Counted from the stretch's first letter, positions 8,664 through 17,167 are shown. The stretch is 64,000 nucleotides of DNA from Rhizobium sp. BK399 (GCF_014194695.1 NZ_JACIAH010000001.1:186001-250000); one strand, 5' to 3'. Program-made: numbers and translations. The notes: generated from the sequence alone by a model not told the origin.

Positions 8664-9863
8664 GTGCAGGCGCAAACGCTTCCTGTTCCAGATAGACCGC
8701 ATCATTCAGCAGAGTCCGACGGTTGCGAACTCGAAATCACCGTCTTGGACAGTCTGGCACCACTGGAAGTGCGTTGGCGGGAGCTTGATCGCGACAATCT
8801 GAATTCGCTGCATCAGGGCATCGACTGGTGCATGTCCTGGGCCAAAGCCCATGTGAACCCGTTGTCAATTGTCTGGGGCAGGCTTGGCGCGGAAACAGCA
8901 TTCATTCTGCCAGTGGAAATCAACAGGTTTCATGGGTTCCGCACCGCGAGATTCATCGCTGCCGATCACAGCAATATCAACACTGGTCTCTTCACAACGC
9001 GCTTCATCGAACTGGCCAAGGATCTCGAGCCGGAAAAGTTCGCAGGGCTGCTGCGTCGGGCGCTGATTGGGCGTGCCGACCTTCTCTTGCTGCAGAACAT
9101 CCCGTTGGAATGGCGGGGCCGCCGTAGTCCCTTGGCGTTGTTGCCGATGGTGCAAAACCAGAACCATGCCTACCAGCTTCCCCTTTTCGAGAACATGGAA
9201 GCAACAGTCCAACAGTTGAATGCGAAGGGACGGCGCAAGAAGTTCCGAACCCAACTGAGACGCCTGGAGGCGCTCGGCGGATTCGACTATGTCGCCGGCG
9301 GCACGGCGGATGAACAACATAAGTTGCTCGATCGTTTCTTCACACAGAAGAGCGAGCGGTTTCAGGCACTCGGCCTGCCGGACGTGTTTGCAGATCAGGC
9401 AACGAAAACCTTCCTGCATGGCGCAATCGACATCCGCGAACGCGAGAACTCCATGGTGGGATTGGAGATGCACGCGATCCGCTTGAAGGGCGAGCATGAT
9501 GGCCATATCGCCGCGATCGCCGGTATTTCGCGCAAGGGAGACCACGTCATCTGCCAGCTCAGCGCGATCGATGAGAGTGTGGCGGCAGAGGCAAGCCCCG
9601 GCGAGTTCCTATTCTGGCAGATGATCGCCGGTCAGCACGGCAAGGGTGTCAGCCTGTTCGACTTCGGCCTTGGCGACCAGGGCTACAAGCGCTCCTGGGC
9701 GCCTGTGGAGACCGAGCACTATGACCTCGTTCTGCCGCTTTCCCTAAGGGGTAGTGTCGGTGGTGTGGTGCATCGCGCGATCACGAGAGGCAAAGCCTTC
9801 ATCAAGTCTCGCGCGAAGATTTACCGCGTTGCGCAACGCATACGCCGGGCAATCCGTGTTTGA
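8664..9863 (+). CDS. GNAT family acyltransferase, CelD/BioF2-like, in polysaccharide cluster
   Basis: About 399 residues. The C-terminal two thirds match the Acetyltransf_6 (GNAT, CelD-like) fold found in proteins encoded with cellulose and exopolysaccharide genes: a KGRRKKFRTQLRRLEALGG helix, then the acceptor region and the FDFGLGDQGYKRSWAP segment near the end, comparable to the FDFxxGdxxYK motif of this family. The likely role is acylation of a sugar intermediate or polysaccharide; the substrate cannot be read. The GTG at 8664 is preceded by GGAGAGAG at suitable spacing; an ATG at 8613 would add 17 residues but has no ribosome-binding site. Its stop directly abuts the stop of the convergent Wzz-like gene. 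Confidence 0.78.
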   Translation: MQAQTLPVPDRPHHSAESDGCELEITVLDSLAPLEVRWRELDRDNLNSLHQGIDWCMSWAKAHVNPLSIVWGRLGAETAFILPVEINRFHGFRTARFIAADHSNINTGLFTTRFIELAKDLEPEKFAGLLRRALIGRADLLLLQNIPLEWRGRRSPLALLPMVQNQNHAYQLPLFENMEATVQQLNAKGRRKKFRTQLRRLEALGGFDYVAGGTADEQHKLLDRFFTQKSERFQALGLPDVFADQATKTFLHGAIDIRERENSMVGLEMHAIRLKGEHDGHIAAIAGISRKGDHVICQLSAIDESVAAEASPGEFLFWQMIAGQHGKGVSLFDFGLGDQGYKRSWAPVETEHYDLVLPLSLRGSVGGVVHRAITRGKAFIKSRAKIYRVAQRIRRAIRV

Positions 9864-12008
9864 TCAGGCGGCACGCTGCGACAGCGCACTTTCGATAGGC
9901 TCGCTGCCATCGGACATCAGCACCACACGTTCGTAGCCTGCCGCTTCGAACTCGGTCATGGCCGTGACGAACTCCTGTTCGACGATCTCGGGCATCGACA
10001 GGATGATTTCGACGTCCTTGCTTTGCGTCAGGCGCGAAACGCCGGCGACATCAGCGGCGCCGCATTCCACGATCACCAAATCGTAGGCCGAGACCAGAGC
10101 GTCCAGCAGAAGCGAGAGACGAGCGGCGCCGCGCATTGCCCGATGCGGATCGCTAATCCCCTGCGGAATGAAGTGTGCGTCCGAGCGACTATCGCCGTGG
10201 ATTGTGTCTCCAAAGGCCGCATCCCCGCATAGCAAGTCGGTTATGCCAAGCATGCTGCGATCTTCGGCCATTAGGTCGGTCGGCAGGCCAGAGCCTGTCA
10301 TGTCGACCAGAATGACACGCGAGCCATCCTCCGCCAACTTGCGGGCAAGTGATACGGTCGCCGCGGATCCGTCGTCACCGGTCGGTGAAATGGCAATTGC
10401 CAGAGGCGCCCTGCTGCCGCGAAGGTAGTCGGACACGGATGCGATCGAGAACTCGCTCGCCTCGACAACCGGTTCATCCTCTTGCGTTTCGGCCGGCGGC
10501 TCATCGTCTGCGGGCGTTGCCAGCAGGCTCGGCGTAGCGATCCGCTTCGGGAGAACACTCGTCGCTGTCGGTTCGTCGGCTTCCTCGCGCGCGTCCTCCT
10601 CAGGAGACCCTACCGGACGGAGTGCCCGTCCGCTGAAGAGTTCGGCGAGCATGACCGTGATCGAGGTCATGATAAGAGTTGCCAAGGCAGCGACAATGAC
10701 GATCGGCACAAGTTTGGGGAAATAAGGGTCGACAGGTTGGATGGCCTTCGACACAACGCGAGCGTCGGCCGGGCTCGAATTCTTGTCGGCACGCGAAGCC
10801 GCCTCGCGATAGCGAGACAGGTAGGTCTCCAAAAGCTGGCGCTGAGCCGCGGCTTCCCGCGTCAAGGCGTTCAGACCGACTTCGTCTTCGCCGGCCTGCG
10901 CGCTGTTGGCCTTGAGCTTGTCGGCCTGCTGTTCCAGTTCCTTTTGGCGGACAGCGGAGACCTTCGCTTCGTTCTCAATACTCGCCAGGATTTTCTGCGT
11001 CTCCTGCCGGATCTGCGCCTTGATATCCGAAAGCTGGGCGCGAAGGCTCTTCAGACGCGGGTGGTTGTTGAGCAACGATGTCTGCAGGTCTGAGATCTGG
11101 GACTGCAGTCCTGACTCCGTGCTCTTCAACCGCTGCATGGACTGAGACGACATGATGTCCTGCAACGTATCGGATGCCTCGCCGGCCGAGAGAGCATTGC
11201 GCACCGACTGGGCGCGCGCCTCGGCATTGGCACGATCTCCGCGGACGCGAGTCAGCTCCGCCGAAATATCGTTCAATTGTTGCGTTGGAAAATTCGCCCC
11301 ACCGTTGGTCGGCAACAGGCCGTGCTCGGCACGATATTCGGCGACCTTTTGCTCGGCGTCATTTACCTTCTGGCGGAGGTTTTGGATCTCTGGTTCCAGC
11401 CAGCGTGTCGCCTCGGAGTTCGAGGCTAGTTTCGCGCCGCTCTGGGTAGCAAGATAGACCGCCGCCATCGCGTTCGGGATCACTGCCGCAAGCTTCGGAT
11501 CCTTCGAGGTGAAGGTGATGCCGATTACACGCGACCCCGGAACCTGATAGACCTGCAGCCTCTCCGTGAACGCGTCGATCACGCGCTCTTCGGGGGGATT
11601 TTCATAGGGATTTTTCTTGAGGTGGAGAGCCACCAGAATATCTGTCAGCGCCGAGCCGTTCGCGGCCGCATCGAATTCCGGCAGATCATATAGCTTCTGG
11701 CTATTGATAACCTGCTTGATGAGGTCCGCCGACTGGAGTAGCTGCACCTGGCTCGCAATGTTGAGTTCGTCCAGCAATGGACCGGCGTTGGCATCGGCTG
11801 CTTGGGCATTGGCGAAGGCCGGTGCGCGCGGCTCGATCAGGATGCGCGTTTCGCTTCGGTACTTCGGCGAGATCATCTTTGCGCCCGTGAAGGCGACCCC
11901 TGCCCCCAACGCGGTGATTGCCAGAACCTTCAGCCGGCGTGCCCAAACGGCGCGGACTAATTGCCCGAGATCGATGTCCACATCCTGATTACCCGATACG
12001 CCGGACAT
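9864..12008 (-). CDS. Wzz/ExoP-like polysaccharide chain-length protein with degenerate kinase domain
   Basis: A 714-residue inner-membrane co-polymerase. It has an N-terminal Wzz domain with a first membrane helix near residues 23-43, a long periplasmic coiled-coil region (about 150-430, including a GNVR-type segment), a second helix near 455-480 and a cytoplasmic tail resembling the bacterial tyrosine kinase fold. The tail is degenerate. Walker A reads SPTGDDGSAATVS with no lysine, Walker A' is LVDMTGSG, and Walker B ends in VIVECG instead of an aspartate. The C-terminus has no tyrosine cluster. It probably works as a structural chain-length regulator only. The ATG at 12008 has GGAG nine bases upstream; the open frame to 12275 runs through the divergent promoter and is not used. 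Confidence 0.9.
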   Translation of the reverse strand: MSGVSGNQDVDIDLGQLVRAVWARRLKVLAITALGAGVAFTGAKMISPKYRSETRILIEPRAPAFANAQAADANAGPLLDELNIASQVQLLQSADLIKQVINSQKLYDLPEFDAAANGSALTDILVALHLKKNPYENPPEERVIDAFTERLQVYQVPGSRVIGITFTSKDPKLAAVIPNAMAAVYLATQSGAKLASNSEATRWLEPEIQNLRQKVNDAEQKVAEYRAEHGLLPTNGGANFPTQQLNDISAELTRVRGDRANAEARAQSVRNALSAGEASDTLQDIMSSQSMQRLKSTESGLQSQISDLQTSLLNNHPRLKSLRAQLSDIKAQIRQETQKILASIENEAKVSAVRQKELEQQADKLKANSAQAGEDEVGLNALTREAAAQRQLLETYLSRYREAASRADKNSSPADARVVSKAIQPVDPYFPKLVPIVIVAALATLIMTSITVMLAELFSGRALRPVGSPEEDAREEADEPTATSVLPKRIATPSLLATPADDEPPAETQEDEPVVEASEFSIASVSDYLRGSRAPLAIAISPTGDDGSAATVSLARKLAEDGSRVILVDMTGSGLPTDLMAEDRSMLGITDLLCGDAAFGDTIHGDSRSDAHFIPQGISDPHRAMRGAARLSLLLDALVSAYDLVIVECGAADVAGVSRLTQSKDVEIILSMPEIVEQEFVTAMTEFEAAGYERVVLMSDGSEPIESALSQRAA

Positions 12009-12201
12009 GCTTGTACTCCAAGAACAAACGTGGCCGCGAGGGTAAATGACTATAGTAACCCAACGGTTAATGCTTGCTCCCGCATTCCGGCGACACGTCG
12101 CACTCGTCGATGCTAAAAAAGATCGCCGGTTTTTACCGACCATTAACCCTAACGGATTGATAACGGCTGAGACCGAATTCGTTTTTCTACGAGCAGACGC
12201 G
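12009..12201 (+). promoter_or_regulatory. Divergent promoter region of the polysaccharide cluster with operator-like dyad
   Basis: The 193-bp gap between the Wzz-like gene (leftward) and the export lipoprotein gene (rightward) must hold both promoters. A CTATAG hexamer at 12050-12055 is a fair -10 box for the leftward gene. Just upstream of it is a dyad TAACC-caac-GGTTA (12056-12069), lying where a repressor would block the promoter. Two direct TAACGG repeats 11 bp apart (12150-12155 and 12161-12166), next to ATTAACC, lie in front of the rightward gene. The regulator is unknown; rhizobial polysaccharide promoters are often controlled by MucR/Ros-type proteins, but I cannot match a consensus. 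Confidence 0.4.
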
Positions 12202-12777
12202 ATGCCTTTCGCACAGCCCAAGTTCCTGATGGCTCTGAGCCTCGCCGCCATGACCGCGGTCCTGAGCGGCTGCAACAGCTACAAGCCGGCGCCTCAGGCT
12301 TTCAACCAGGCGACGATCCAGCCCTATTCGCTGGACAGCGGCGACCGGCTGCGCATTACCGTGTTCGATCAACCGAGCATGACCAACACCTACACGATCG
12401 ACCAGGCTGGTTACATCGCCTTCCCGCTTGTTGGCCAGGTTCCGGCCCGCGGGCGGACGCTGCAGCAGCTTTCGGGCCAGATTGCCCAGAAACTCCGGCA
12501 AGGCTACCTGCGTGATCCCGATGTCACGATCGATGTCGACCGCTACCGCTCGATCTTCGTTATGGGGGAAGTCGGCCAGTCCGGCCAATATGCCTACGTC
12601 CCCGGGATGACGGTGCAGAACGCCGTCGCCGTTGCCGGCGGCTTCAGCTCGCGTGCCAATCAAGGCGCCGTCGACGTGACCCGCAAGATTAACGGGCAGG
12701 TACTCACCGGTCGCGTCAACATCTCGTCGGCGATCATCGCCGGTGACACGATCTACGTTCGTGAACGACTGTTCTGA
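12202..12777 (+). CDS. Polysaccharide export outer-membrane lipoprotein (Wza/ExoF-like)
   Basis: A 191-residue lipoprotein with a signal peptide ending in the lipobox LSGC (C24). A polysaccharide export (Poly_export) domain lies at about 40-115, with the LDSGDRLRITVFDQP and DQAGYIAFPLVGQVPARGRT motifs, followed by one SLBB-type repeat (about 118-185). It is shorter than E. coli Wza and resembles the short rhizobial proteins thought to work with a separate outer-membrane channel. It probably connects the Wzz-like co-polymerase to secretion across the outer membrane. The ATG at 12202 was chosen because it begins the signal peptide; the frame is open further upstream. The GT4 gene starts 6 bp after its stop, so the two are probably cotranscribed. 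Confidence 0.9.
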   Translation: MPFAQPKFLMALSLAAMTAVLSGCNSYKPAPQAFNQATIQPYSLDSGDRLRITVFDQPSMTNTYTIDQAGYIAFPLVGQVPARGRTLQQLSGQIAQKLRQGYLRDPDVTIDVDRYRSIFVMGEVGQSGQYAYVPGMTVQNAVAVAGGFSSRANQGAVDVTRKINGQVLTGRVNISSAIIAGDTIYVRERLF

Positions 12778-12783
12778 TCCTCA

Positions 12784-13953
12784 ATGACCGAACAGCGCCC
12801 TCTCCGCATCCTCCATTGCTTCAGGTCACCGGTCGGCGGAATTTTCCGGCATGTCCGCGACCTCGTACTGGAGCACAGCAAAGCGGGACACGAGGTTGGA
12901 ATCCTTTGCGACAGCTCGACGGGCGGCGAGCACGAAGATCGCCTGTTCGATGACATTCGTCCCTTTCTTTCGATGGGATTGACGCGCATGCCCATGCGGC
13001 GGCACGTCAGCTTCTCCGACATCGGGGTGATCTGGGATACGTACAAGAACATCAAAAGTTTGCGGCCGGATGTGCTGCACGGTCACGGCGCCAAAGGCGG
13101 TGTGCTCGCGCGGCTTGCCGGCTCAGCCCTGCGGGTGAACAGGTATCGCGTAGCCCGCCTCTATACTGCGCATGGCGGGAGCCTGCATTATTCCCGCAGA
13201 TCGTTCGTCGGGCAATTCGTGCTCCGCATGGAGCGCTTGCAGGAGTATTTCACCGACGCCCTCGTCTTCATCTGCGAATACGAGCGTGATTCCTACACGA
13301 AGAAGGTCGGGCGACCGCGAACAGAAACCCGACTGATCTACAATGGGATCGCCGAGCGGGACTTCGAACTCATCCCGACCCGTTCGGATGCTGTCCACTA
13401 CATCTATGTCGGCATGCTTCGGGACCTTAAGGGTCCCGATCTCTTTGTGGAAGCCTTCGCGAAAGCCGAGCGCATCCTCGGTCGTCCGCTGTCGGCCGTA
13501 ATGATCGGCGACGGACCGGATCGCGACAGGTACCGCGATATGATGATCGAGCGTGGCTTGGGCAAGCGGATCAGCATGCTGCCGGCAATGCGCGTTCAAC
13601 AGGCTTTCGCCATGTCCCAAAATCTCGTTGTTCCGTCTCGGGCGGAAGCCATGCCCTACATCGTCCTCGAGGGCTTGGGTGCCGGCAAGACGATCATTGC
13701 CACGCGCGTCGGCGGTATTCCTGAGGCTTTGGGAAGAGACAGCCTCGCCCTCGTCAACCCCGAGGATGCCGACGACCTTGCACGCGTCATGGCTGATGCA
13801 ATTCGCATCCCCGGCTGGCACGATGCGGCCATGCCCTCGACGGAACGAGTCAAATCGGTCTTTTCGGCCTCCGTTATGGCCAACGATGTCCTGAAACTGT
13901 ACCACGACCTCCTCGATTCCGAATCCAAGCAAGCTGTTGCGGTTGCTTCGTAA
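12784..13953 (+). CDS. Glycosyltransferase family 4
   Basis: A 389-residue cytoplasmic GT-B enzyme that adds a sugar from a nucleotide donor to the growing lipid-linked repeat unit. The N-terminal acceptor domain has LHCFRSPVGGIFRHVRDL. The C-terminal half has the GT4 donor-binding pattern: YVGMLRDLKGPDLFVEAF, MIGDGPDR, and the PSRAEAMPYIVLEGLGAG segment with the EX7E-like pair E-A-M-P-Y-I-V-L-E. The sugar specificity cannot be inferred. It starts 6 bp after the export lipoprotein gene, and the initiating transferase gene follows after 56 bp, consistent with a polysaccharide operon. Confidence 0.92.
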   Translation: MTEQRPLRILHCFRSPVGGIFRHVRDLVLEHSKAGHEVGILCDSSTGGEHEDRLFDDIRPFLSMGLTRMPMRRHVSFSDIGVIWDTYKNIKSLRPDVLHGHGAKGGVLARLAGSALRVNRYRVARLYTAHGGSLHYSRRSFVGQFVLRMERLQEYFTDALVFICEYERDSYTKKVGRPRTETRLIYNGIAERDFELIPTRSDAVHYIYVGMLRDLKGPDLFVEAFAKAERILGRPLSAVMIGDGPDRDRYRDMMIERGLGKRISMLPAMRVQQAFAMSQNLVVPSRAEAMPYIVLEGLGAGKTIIATRVGGIPEALGRDSLALVNPEDADDLARVMADAIRIPGWHDAAMPSTERVKSVFSASVMANDVLKLYHDLLDSESKQAVAVAS

Positions 13954-14009
13954 AAGTTTCTTAGGGGCTTTCTGCTAATGCCGTTTTGATAACCAGCGGC
14001 GGTAGCCTC

Positions 14010-15569
14010 ATGAACAAGGCAGAGAAGAGCGATCAGTTTGATCTGGAGGCGCTGCGCAAGCAGGTTTCTGACATCAATCGGCGCGGCGAAGACGCGGATG
14101 AGAAGGTTCGGCCGGAGCCGATCAATACCTATGCGCGTCAGATCGCCGAGCAATTCAGCGCCGGAAACCGCTCGCCGGCCATCATCATCGGTCAGTTCCG
14201 ACTGTTCGAATTTGTGTCGCAGTTTCTGATCGGCTTGCTTGTCTATCTTCTCTGGCCCGGGAGCGGCGCGGAGACCCTTTCAGCGCGAGCCACCGCCGCC
14301 GCTGCTATTGCGGCTTTACTTGTCTTTGGACTCCAGACGGCCGATACCTATTCCATCCCGGCGCTACGCACCCGTATGCGACTGCTCCCCCGCGTCTTTG
14401 GTGTGTGGACGTTGGTCCTCATGATCGGCACGGCGGCCAGTGTGCTCTTTGGAAATGTCGGATGGCCACAGGTGCAGGCTTACATCGCCTGGTTCATTGC
14501 CGGTGCAATCTTCCTGCTTGCCGCTCGCTTCCTGATTGCCTACGGCATCCGCAACTGGTCGCGCAACGGCGTCATGGAGCGCCGGGCGGTGATCGTCGGT
14601 GGCGGAGAACCGGCAAAAGAGTTGATCCGCGTCCTCGAACAGCAAGCCGACAACGACATCCGAATCTGCGGCATCTTCGACGACCGCGGTGAGAAACGGT
14701 CACCGATCATGGTCGCCGGCTATCCGAAGCTTGGAACGGTCGCGGAACTCGTCGAGTTCGTCCGCATCACGCGCATCGACATGCTGATCATTTCCCTTCC
14801 GCTGAGCGCGGAGGCCCGTATCCTGCAACTGTTGAAAAAGCTCTGGGTGCTACCCGTCGATATCCGGCTGGCCGCCCACGCCAATCGACTGCGTTTCCGT
14901 CCCCGCGCCTATTCACGCATCGGCTCCGTCCCGATGCTCGACATCTTCAACAAACCGATCCGCGACTGGGACTCGGTCGCCAAGCGCTGTTTCGACATTT
15001 TCTTTGCACTGCTCGCGTTGGCGTTTCTCTGGCCAATCATGCTGGCAACCGCAATTGCCATCAAGCTGACGTCCAAGGGGCCTGTCTTTTTCAGACAGAA
15101 GCGCCACGGCTTCAACAACGAGATCATCAACATCTTCAAATTCCGGTCGATGTACGCCGACAAGGGCGATCCCACCGGCCGCGCCGCCGTCACCAAAGGC
15201 GATCCGCGCGTCACGCCAGTCGGACGCTTCATCCGCAAGAGTTCGATCGACGAGCTGCCCCAGCTTTTCAATGTGCTGACGGGCGATCTGTCGCTTGTCG
15301 GGCCGCGTCCGCATGCCGTGCTTGCCCAGGCGAAGGATCGTCCTTTCGGTGAGGTCGTGGAGGGCTACTTCGCCCGCCATCGCGTGAAGCCAGGCGTCAC
15401 CGGCTGGGCGCAGATCAATGGCTGGCGGGGAGAGGTCGACCATGACGACAAGATCAAGTTCCGCACGGCCTATGACCTCTACTACATCGAGAACTGGTCG
15501 CTGTGGTTCGACCTGAAGATCCTCCTTCTCACGCCTTTCCGGCTGTTCAACACGGAAAACGCCTATTGA
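14010..15569 (+). CDS. Undecaprenyl-phosphate sugar-1-phosphate transferase (WcaJ/ExoY type)
   Basis: Initiating enzyme of polysaccharide assembly: it moves hexose-1-phosphate from UDP-sugar to undecaprenyl phosphate. The 519-residue protein has four N-terminal membrane helices (about 55-170), a Rossmann-like CoA_binding_3 domain (about 190-310) and a C-terminal Bac_transf domain (about 325-518) starting with a re-entrant helix. It contains the KRCFDIFFALLALAF, FRQKRHGFNN and FKFRSMY motifs, the catalytic Asp-Glu pair in SSIDELPQ and the GPRPHA segment. This is the polyisoprenyl-phosphate hexose-1-phosphate transferase architecture. The start was set at the ATG at 14010, preceded by GGCGG; a TTG upstream is possible. 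The start of the next gene overlaps its stop codon. Confidence 0.94.
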   Translation: MNKAEKSDQFDLEALRKQVSDINRRGEDADEKVRPEPINTYARQIAEQFSAGNRSPAIIIGQFRLFEFVSQFLIGLLVYLLWPGSGAETLSARATAAAAIAALLVFGLQTADTYSIPALRTRMRLLPRVFGVWTLVLMIGTAASVLFGNVGWPQVQAYIAWFIAGAIFLLAARFLIAYGIRNWSRNGVMERRAVIVGGGEPAKELIRVLEQQADNDIRICGIFDDRGEKRSPIMVAGYPKLGTVAELVEFVRITRIDMLIISLPLSAEARILQLLKKLWVLPVDIRLAAHANRLRFRPRAYSRIGSVPMLDIFNKPIRDWDSVAKRCFDIFFALLALAFLWPIMLATAIAIKLTSKGPVFFRQKRHGFNNEIINIFKFRSMYADKGDPTGRAAVTKGDPRVTPVGRFIRKSSIDELPQLFNVLTGDLSLVGPRPHAVLAQAKDRPFGEVVEGYFARHRVKPGVTGWAQINGWRGEVDHDDKIKFRTAYDLYYIENWSLWFDLKILLLTPFRLFNTENAY

Positions 15570-16852
15570 GCGCGGTCGAGGCGACACATTCGCGCGTTGC
15601 TCAGCCACAGCGGGCGACCCTGCGCCTCATTGGTTCCGCAATGGTCGCCTTCGGGGTCTTTCTCTCAGGTTTCGTTATCAACGAGCCGGCGCCTTACGAA
15701 CTTTGGATGGCTGCGCTTCTCGGCATATGGTTCATCCTTGGTCTCAGAATTTCGCGATTCACAGCGCCGCTTCTGGCTCTGCTACTTGCTTTCAACGTCG
15801 GTGGCATGCTGTCGTTGACGCAGATGAAGGATCTGGGGACCGGACCGATGTATGTCGCGGTCTCGAGTTTCCTCGCACTGACGGCTATCTTTTATGCGGC
15901 AATTGTCGAGGAAAGCCATCGGCGTCTGCCGCTGATCTTCAATGCCTGGGCATTCGCCGCCGTTTTCACGTCACTCCTTGGAATTCTCGGCTACTTTCAC
16001 GCCTTTCCAGGGGCGGAGGTTTTCACGCTCTACGATCGCGCCAAGGGCGCCTTCCAGGATCCGAACGTCTTTGGTCCGTTCTTGGTCCCACCGTCGCTCT
16101 ATCTCGTCCACGGCATTCTTGCTGGCAAGTTGAGAACGGCACCGATCAAGGCCTTCGCGCTGCTGATCCTTGCGCTTGGTGTGTTTCTGTCTTTCTCGCG
16201 CGCGGCTTGGGGCCTCTTCCTTCTCGGCATTGTCATTCTAGTCTTCTGTATGCTGCTCAAGGAGCGCAGCGGAGCGTTCCGCCTGCGCATCCTGATCCTG
16301 TCTCTCGCTGCAATCATGTTGCTGGTAGCGTCGCTGGTCGTTGCTTTGCAGTTCCCGAAGGTCAATGCGCTCTTCTCGTCGCGAGCCCAGCTGGTACAGC
16401 AATACGATGGTGAGCACCTCGGCCGCTTCGATCGTCACCGCATCGGCTTTACGATGATGATGGAGCGTCCCCTCGGCATCGGGCCGCTGGTCTTCGGTAC
16501 GATGTTTCCGGAGGACGAACATAACATCTGGCTGAAGTCGCTAACGAGCTATGGCTGGCTCGGATTTGTCAGCTATGTCGCCATGCTCTGCTGCACGATC
16601 TATCTCGGATTCAAAAACCTTCTCAGGGATCGTCCCTGGCAGCCGTATTTGATGATCGCCTGGATCGGGGTGCTTGGCCATGCCGCGATCGGTAACGTCA
16701 TCGACATTGACCACTGGCGGCATGTCTACCTGCTTTTCGGCATCGTGTGGGGTTGCGCGGCGCTGGAGGAGCGCCATAAGCGCAATCCTGCGGGTGCGCG
16801 CCGCATATCGGGCTTGCGAACAAGCGACGGCGCGCTAGTCTCTCATCTATGA
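15566..16852 (+). CDS. Wzy/O-antigen ligase-like membrane polymerase
   Basis: A 428-residue polytopic membrane protein with about 11-12 helices and a large periplasmic loop after the DRAKGAFQDPNVFGPF motif, which is typical of the Wzy_C/O-antigen ligase family. It probably polymerises or ligates the lipid-linked repeat units made by the preceding genes. The start is uncertain. A TTG at 15566 overlaps the stop of the upstream gene (ATTGA) and has GGAAA nine to ten bases upstream, giving translational coupling. An in-frame ATG at 15503 would lie deep inside the neighbouring gene. Its own stop overlaps the start of the next small gene (ATGA). Confidence 0.85.
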   Translation: MSAVEATHSRVAQPQRATLRLIGSAMVAFGVFLSGFVINEPAPYELWMAALLGIWFILGLRISRFTAPLLALLLAFNVGGMLSLTQMKDLGTGPMYVAVSSFLALTAIFYAAIVEESHRRLPLIFNAWAFAAVFTSLLGILGYFHAFPGAEVFTLYDRAKGAFQDPNVFGPFLVPPSLYLVHGILAGKLRTAPIKAFALLILALGVFLSFSRAAWGLFLLGIVILVFCMLLKERSGAFRLRILILSLAAIMLLVASLVVALQFPKVNALFSSRAQLVQQYDGEHLGRFDRHRIGFTMMMERPLGIGPLVFGTMFPEDEHNIWLKSLTSYGWLGFVSYVAMLCCTIYLGFKNLLRDRPWQPYLMIAWIGVLGHAAIGNVIDIDHWRHVYLLFGIVWGCAALEERHKRNPAGARRISGLRTSDGALVSHL

Positions 16853-17142
16853 TAACAGCGACTCAAATGCGCGGCGCCCGCGCCATGACCGGAATGAGCA
16901 TCGAGGAACTGGCAGCCGCATCCGGTCTGCCTGTTGCTACAGTCGAAACGATGGAGCGCGACGAGCAGGGCGGCGAGCCGCATGCGCTGCTCGCGATCAA
17001 GCAAGCGCTGGAGGCAGCAGGCATCATCTTCATTGCCAGTGGCAATCATGACGAAGGTGGACCGGGCGTCAGGCTGAGAGCGCGAACCGGAGTCGATGAG
17101 GGTATCCGCCCGGAAAACCTCAACGCTGCAAACGACGACTAG
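16849..17142 (+). CDS. Small XRE-type helix-turn-helix protein coupled to the polymerase gene
   Basis: A 97-residue protein with one helix-turn-helix at about 5-60 (MRGARAMTGMSIEELAAASG, then LPVATVETMERDEQG), followed by an EAAGIIFIAS strand and a GGPGVRLRA motif seen in many small rhizobial XRE-like proteins. Its ATG overlaps the stop of the polymerase gene (ATGA), so the two are translationally coupled. It is the last gene of the cluster. It could be a local regulator of the polysaccharide genes, but no target can be identified. The tail after the GVRLRA motif is longer than I expect for the group. Confidence 0.8.
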   Translation: MITATQMRGARAMTGMSIEELAAASGLPVATVETMERDEQGGEPHALLAIKQALEAAGIIFIASGNHDEGGPGVRLRARTGVDEGIRPENLNAANDD

Positions 17143-17167
17143 CTCATCGGTAGTTCAAAGCTCCAAA

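Noticed and set aside
12009..12275. Upstream extension of the Wzz-like gene to 12275
   Set aside because: It would run through the divergent promoter and the signal-peptide region of the export lipoprotein. The ATG at 12008 has GGAG at suitable spacing and starts the Wzz domain.
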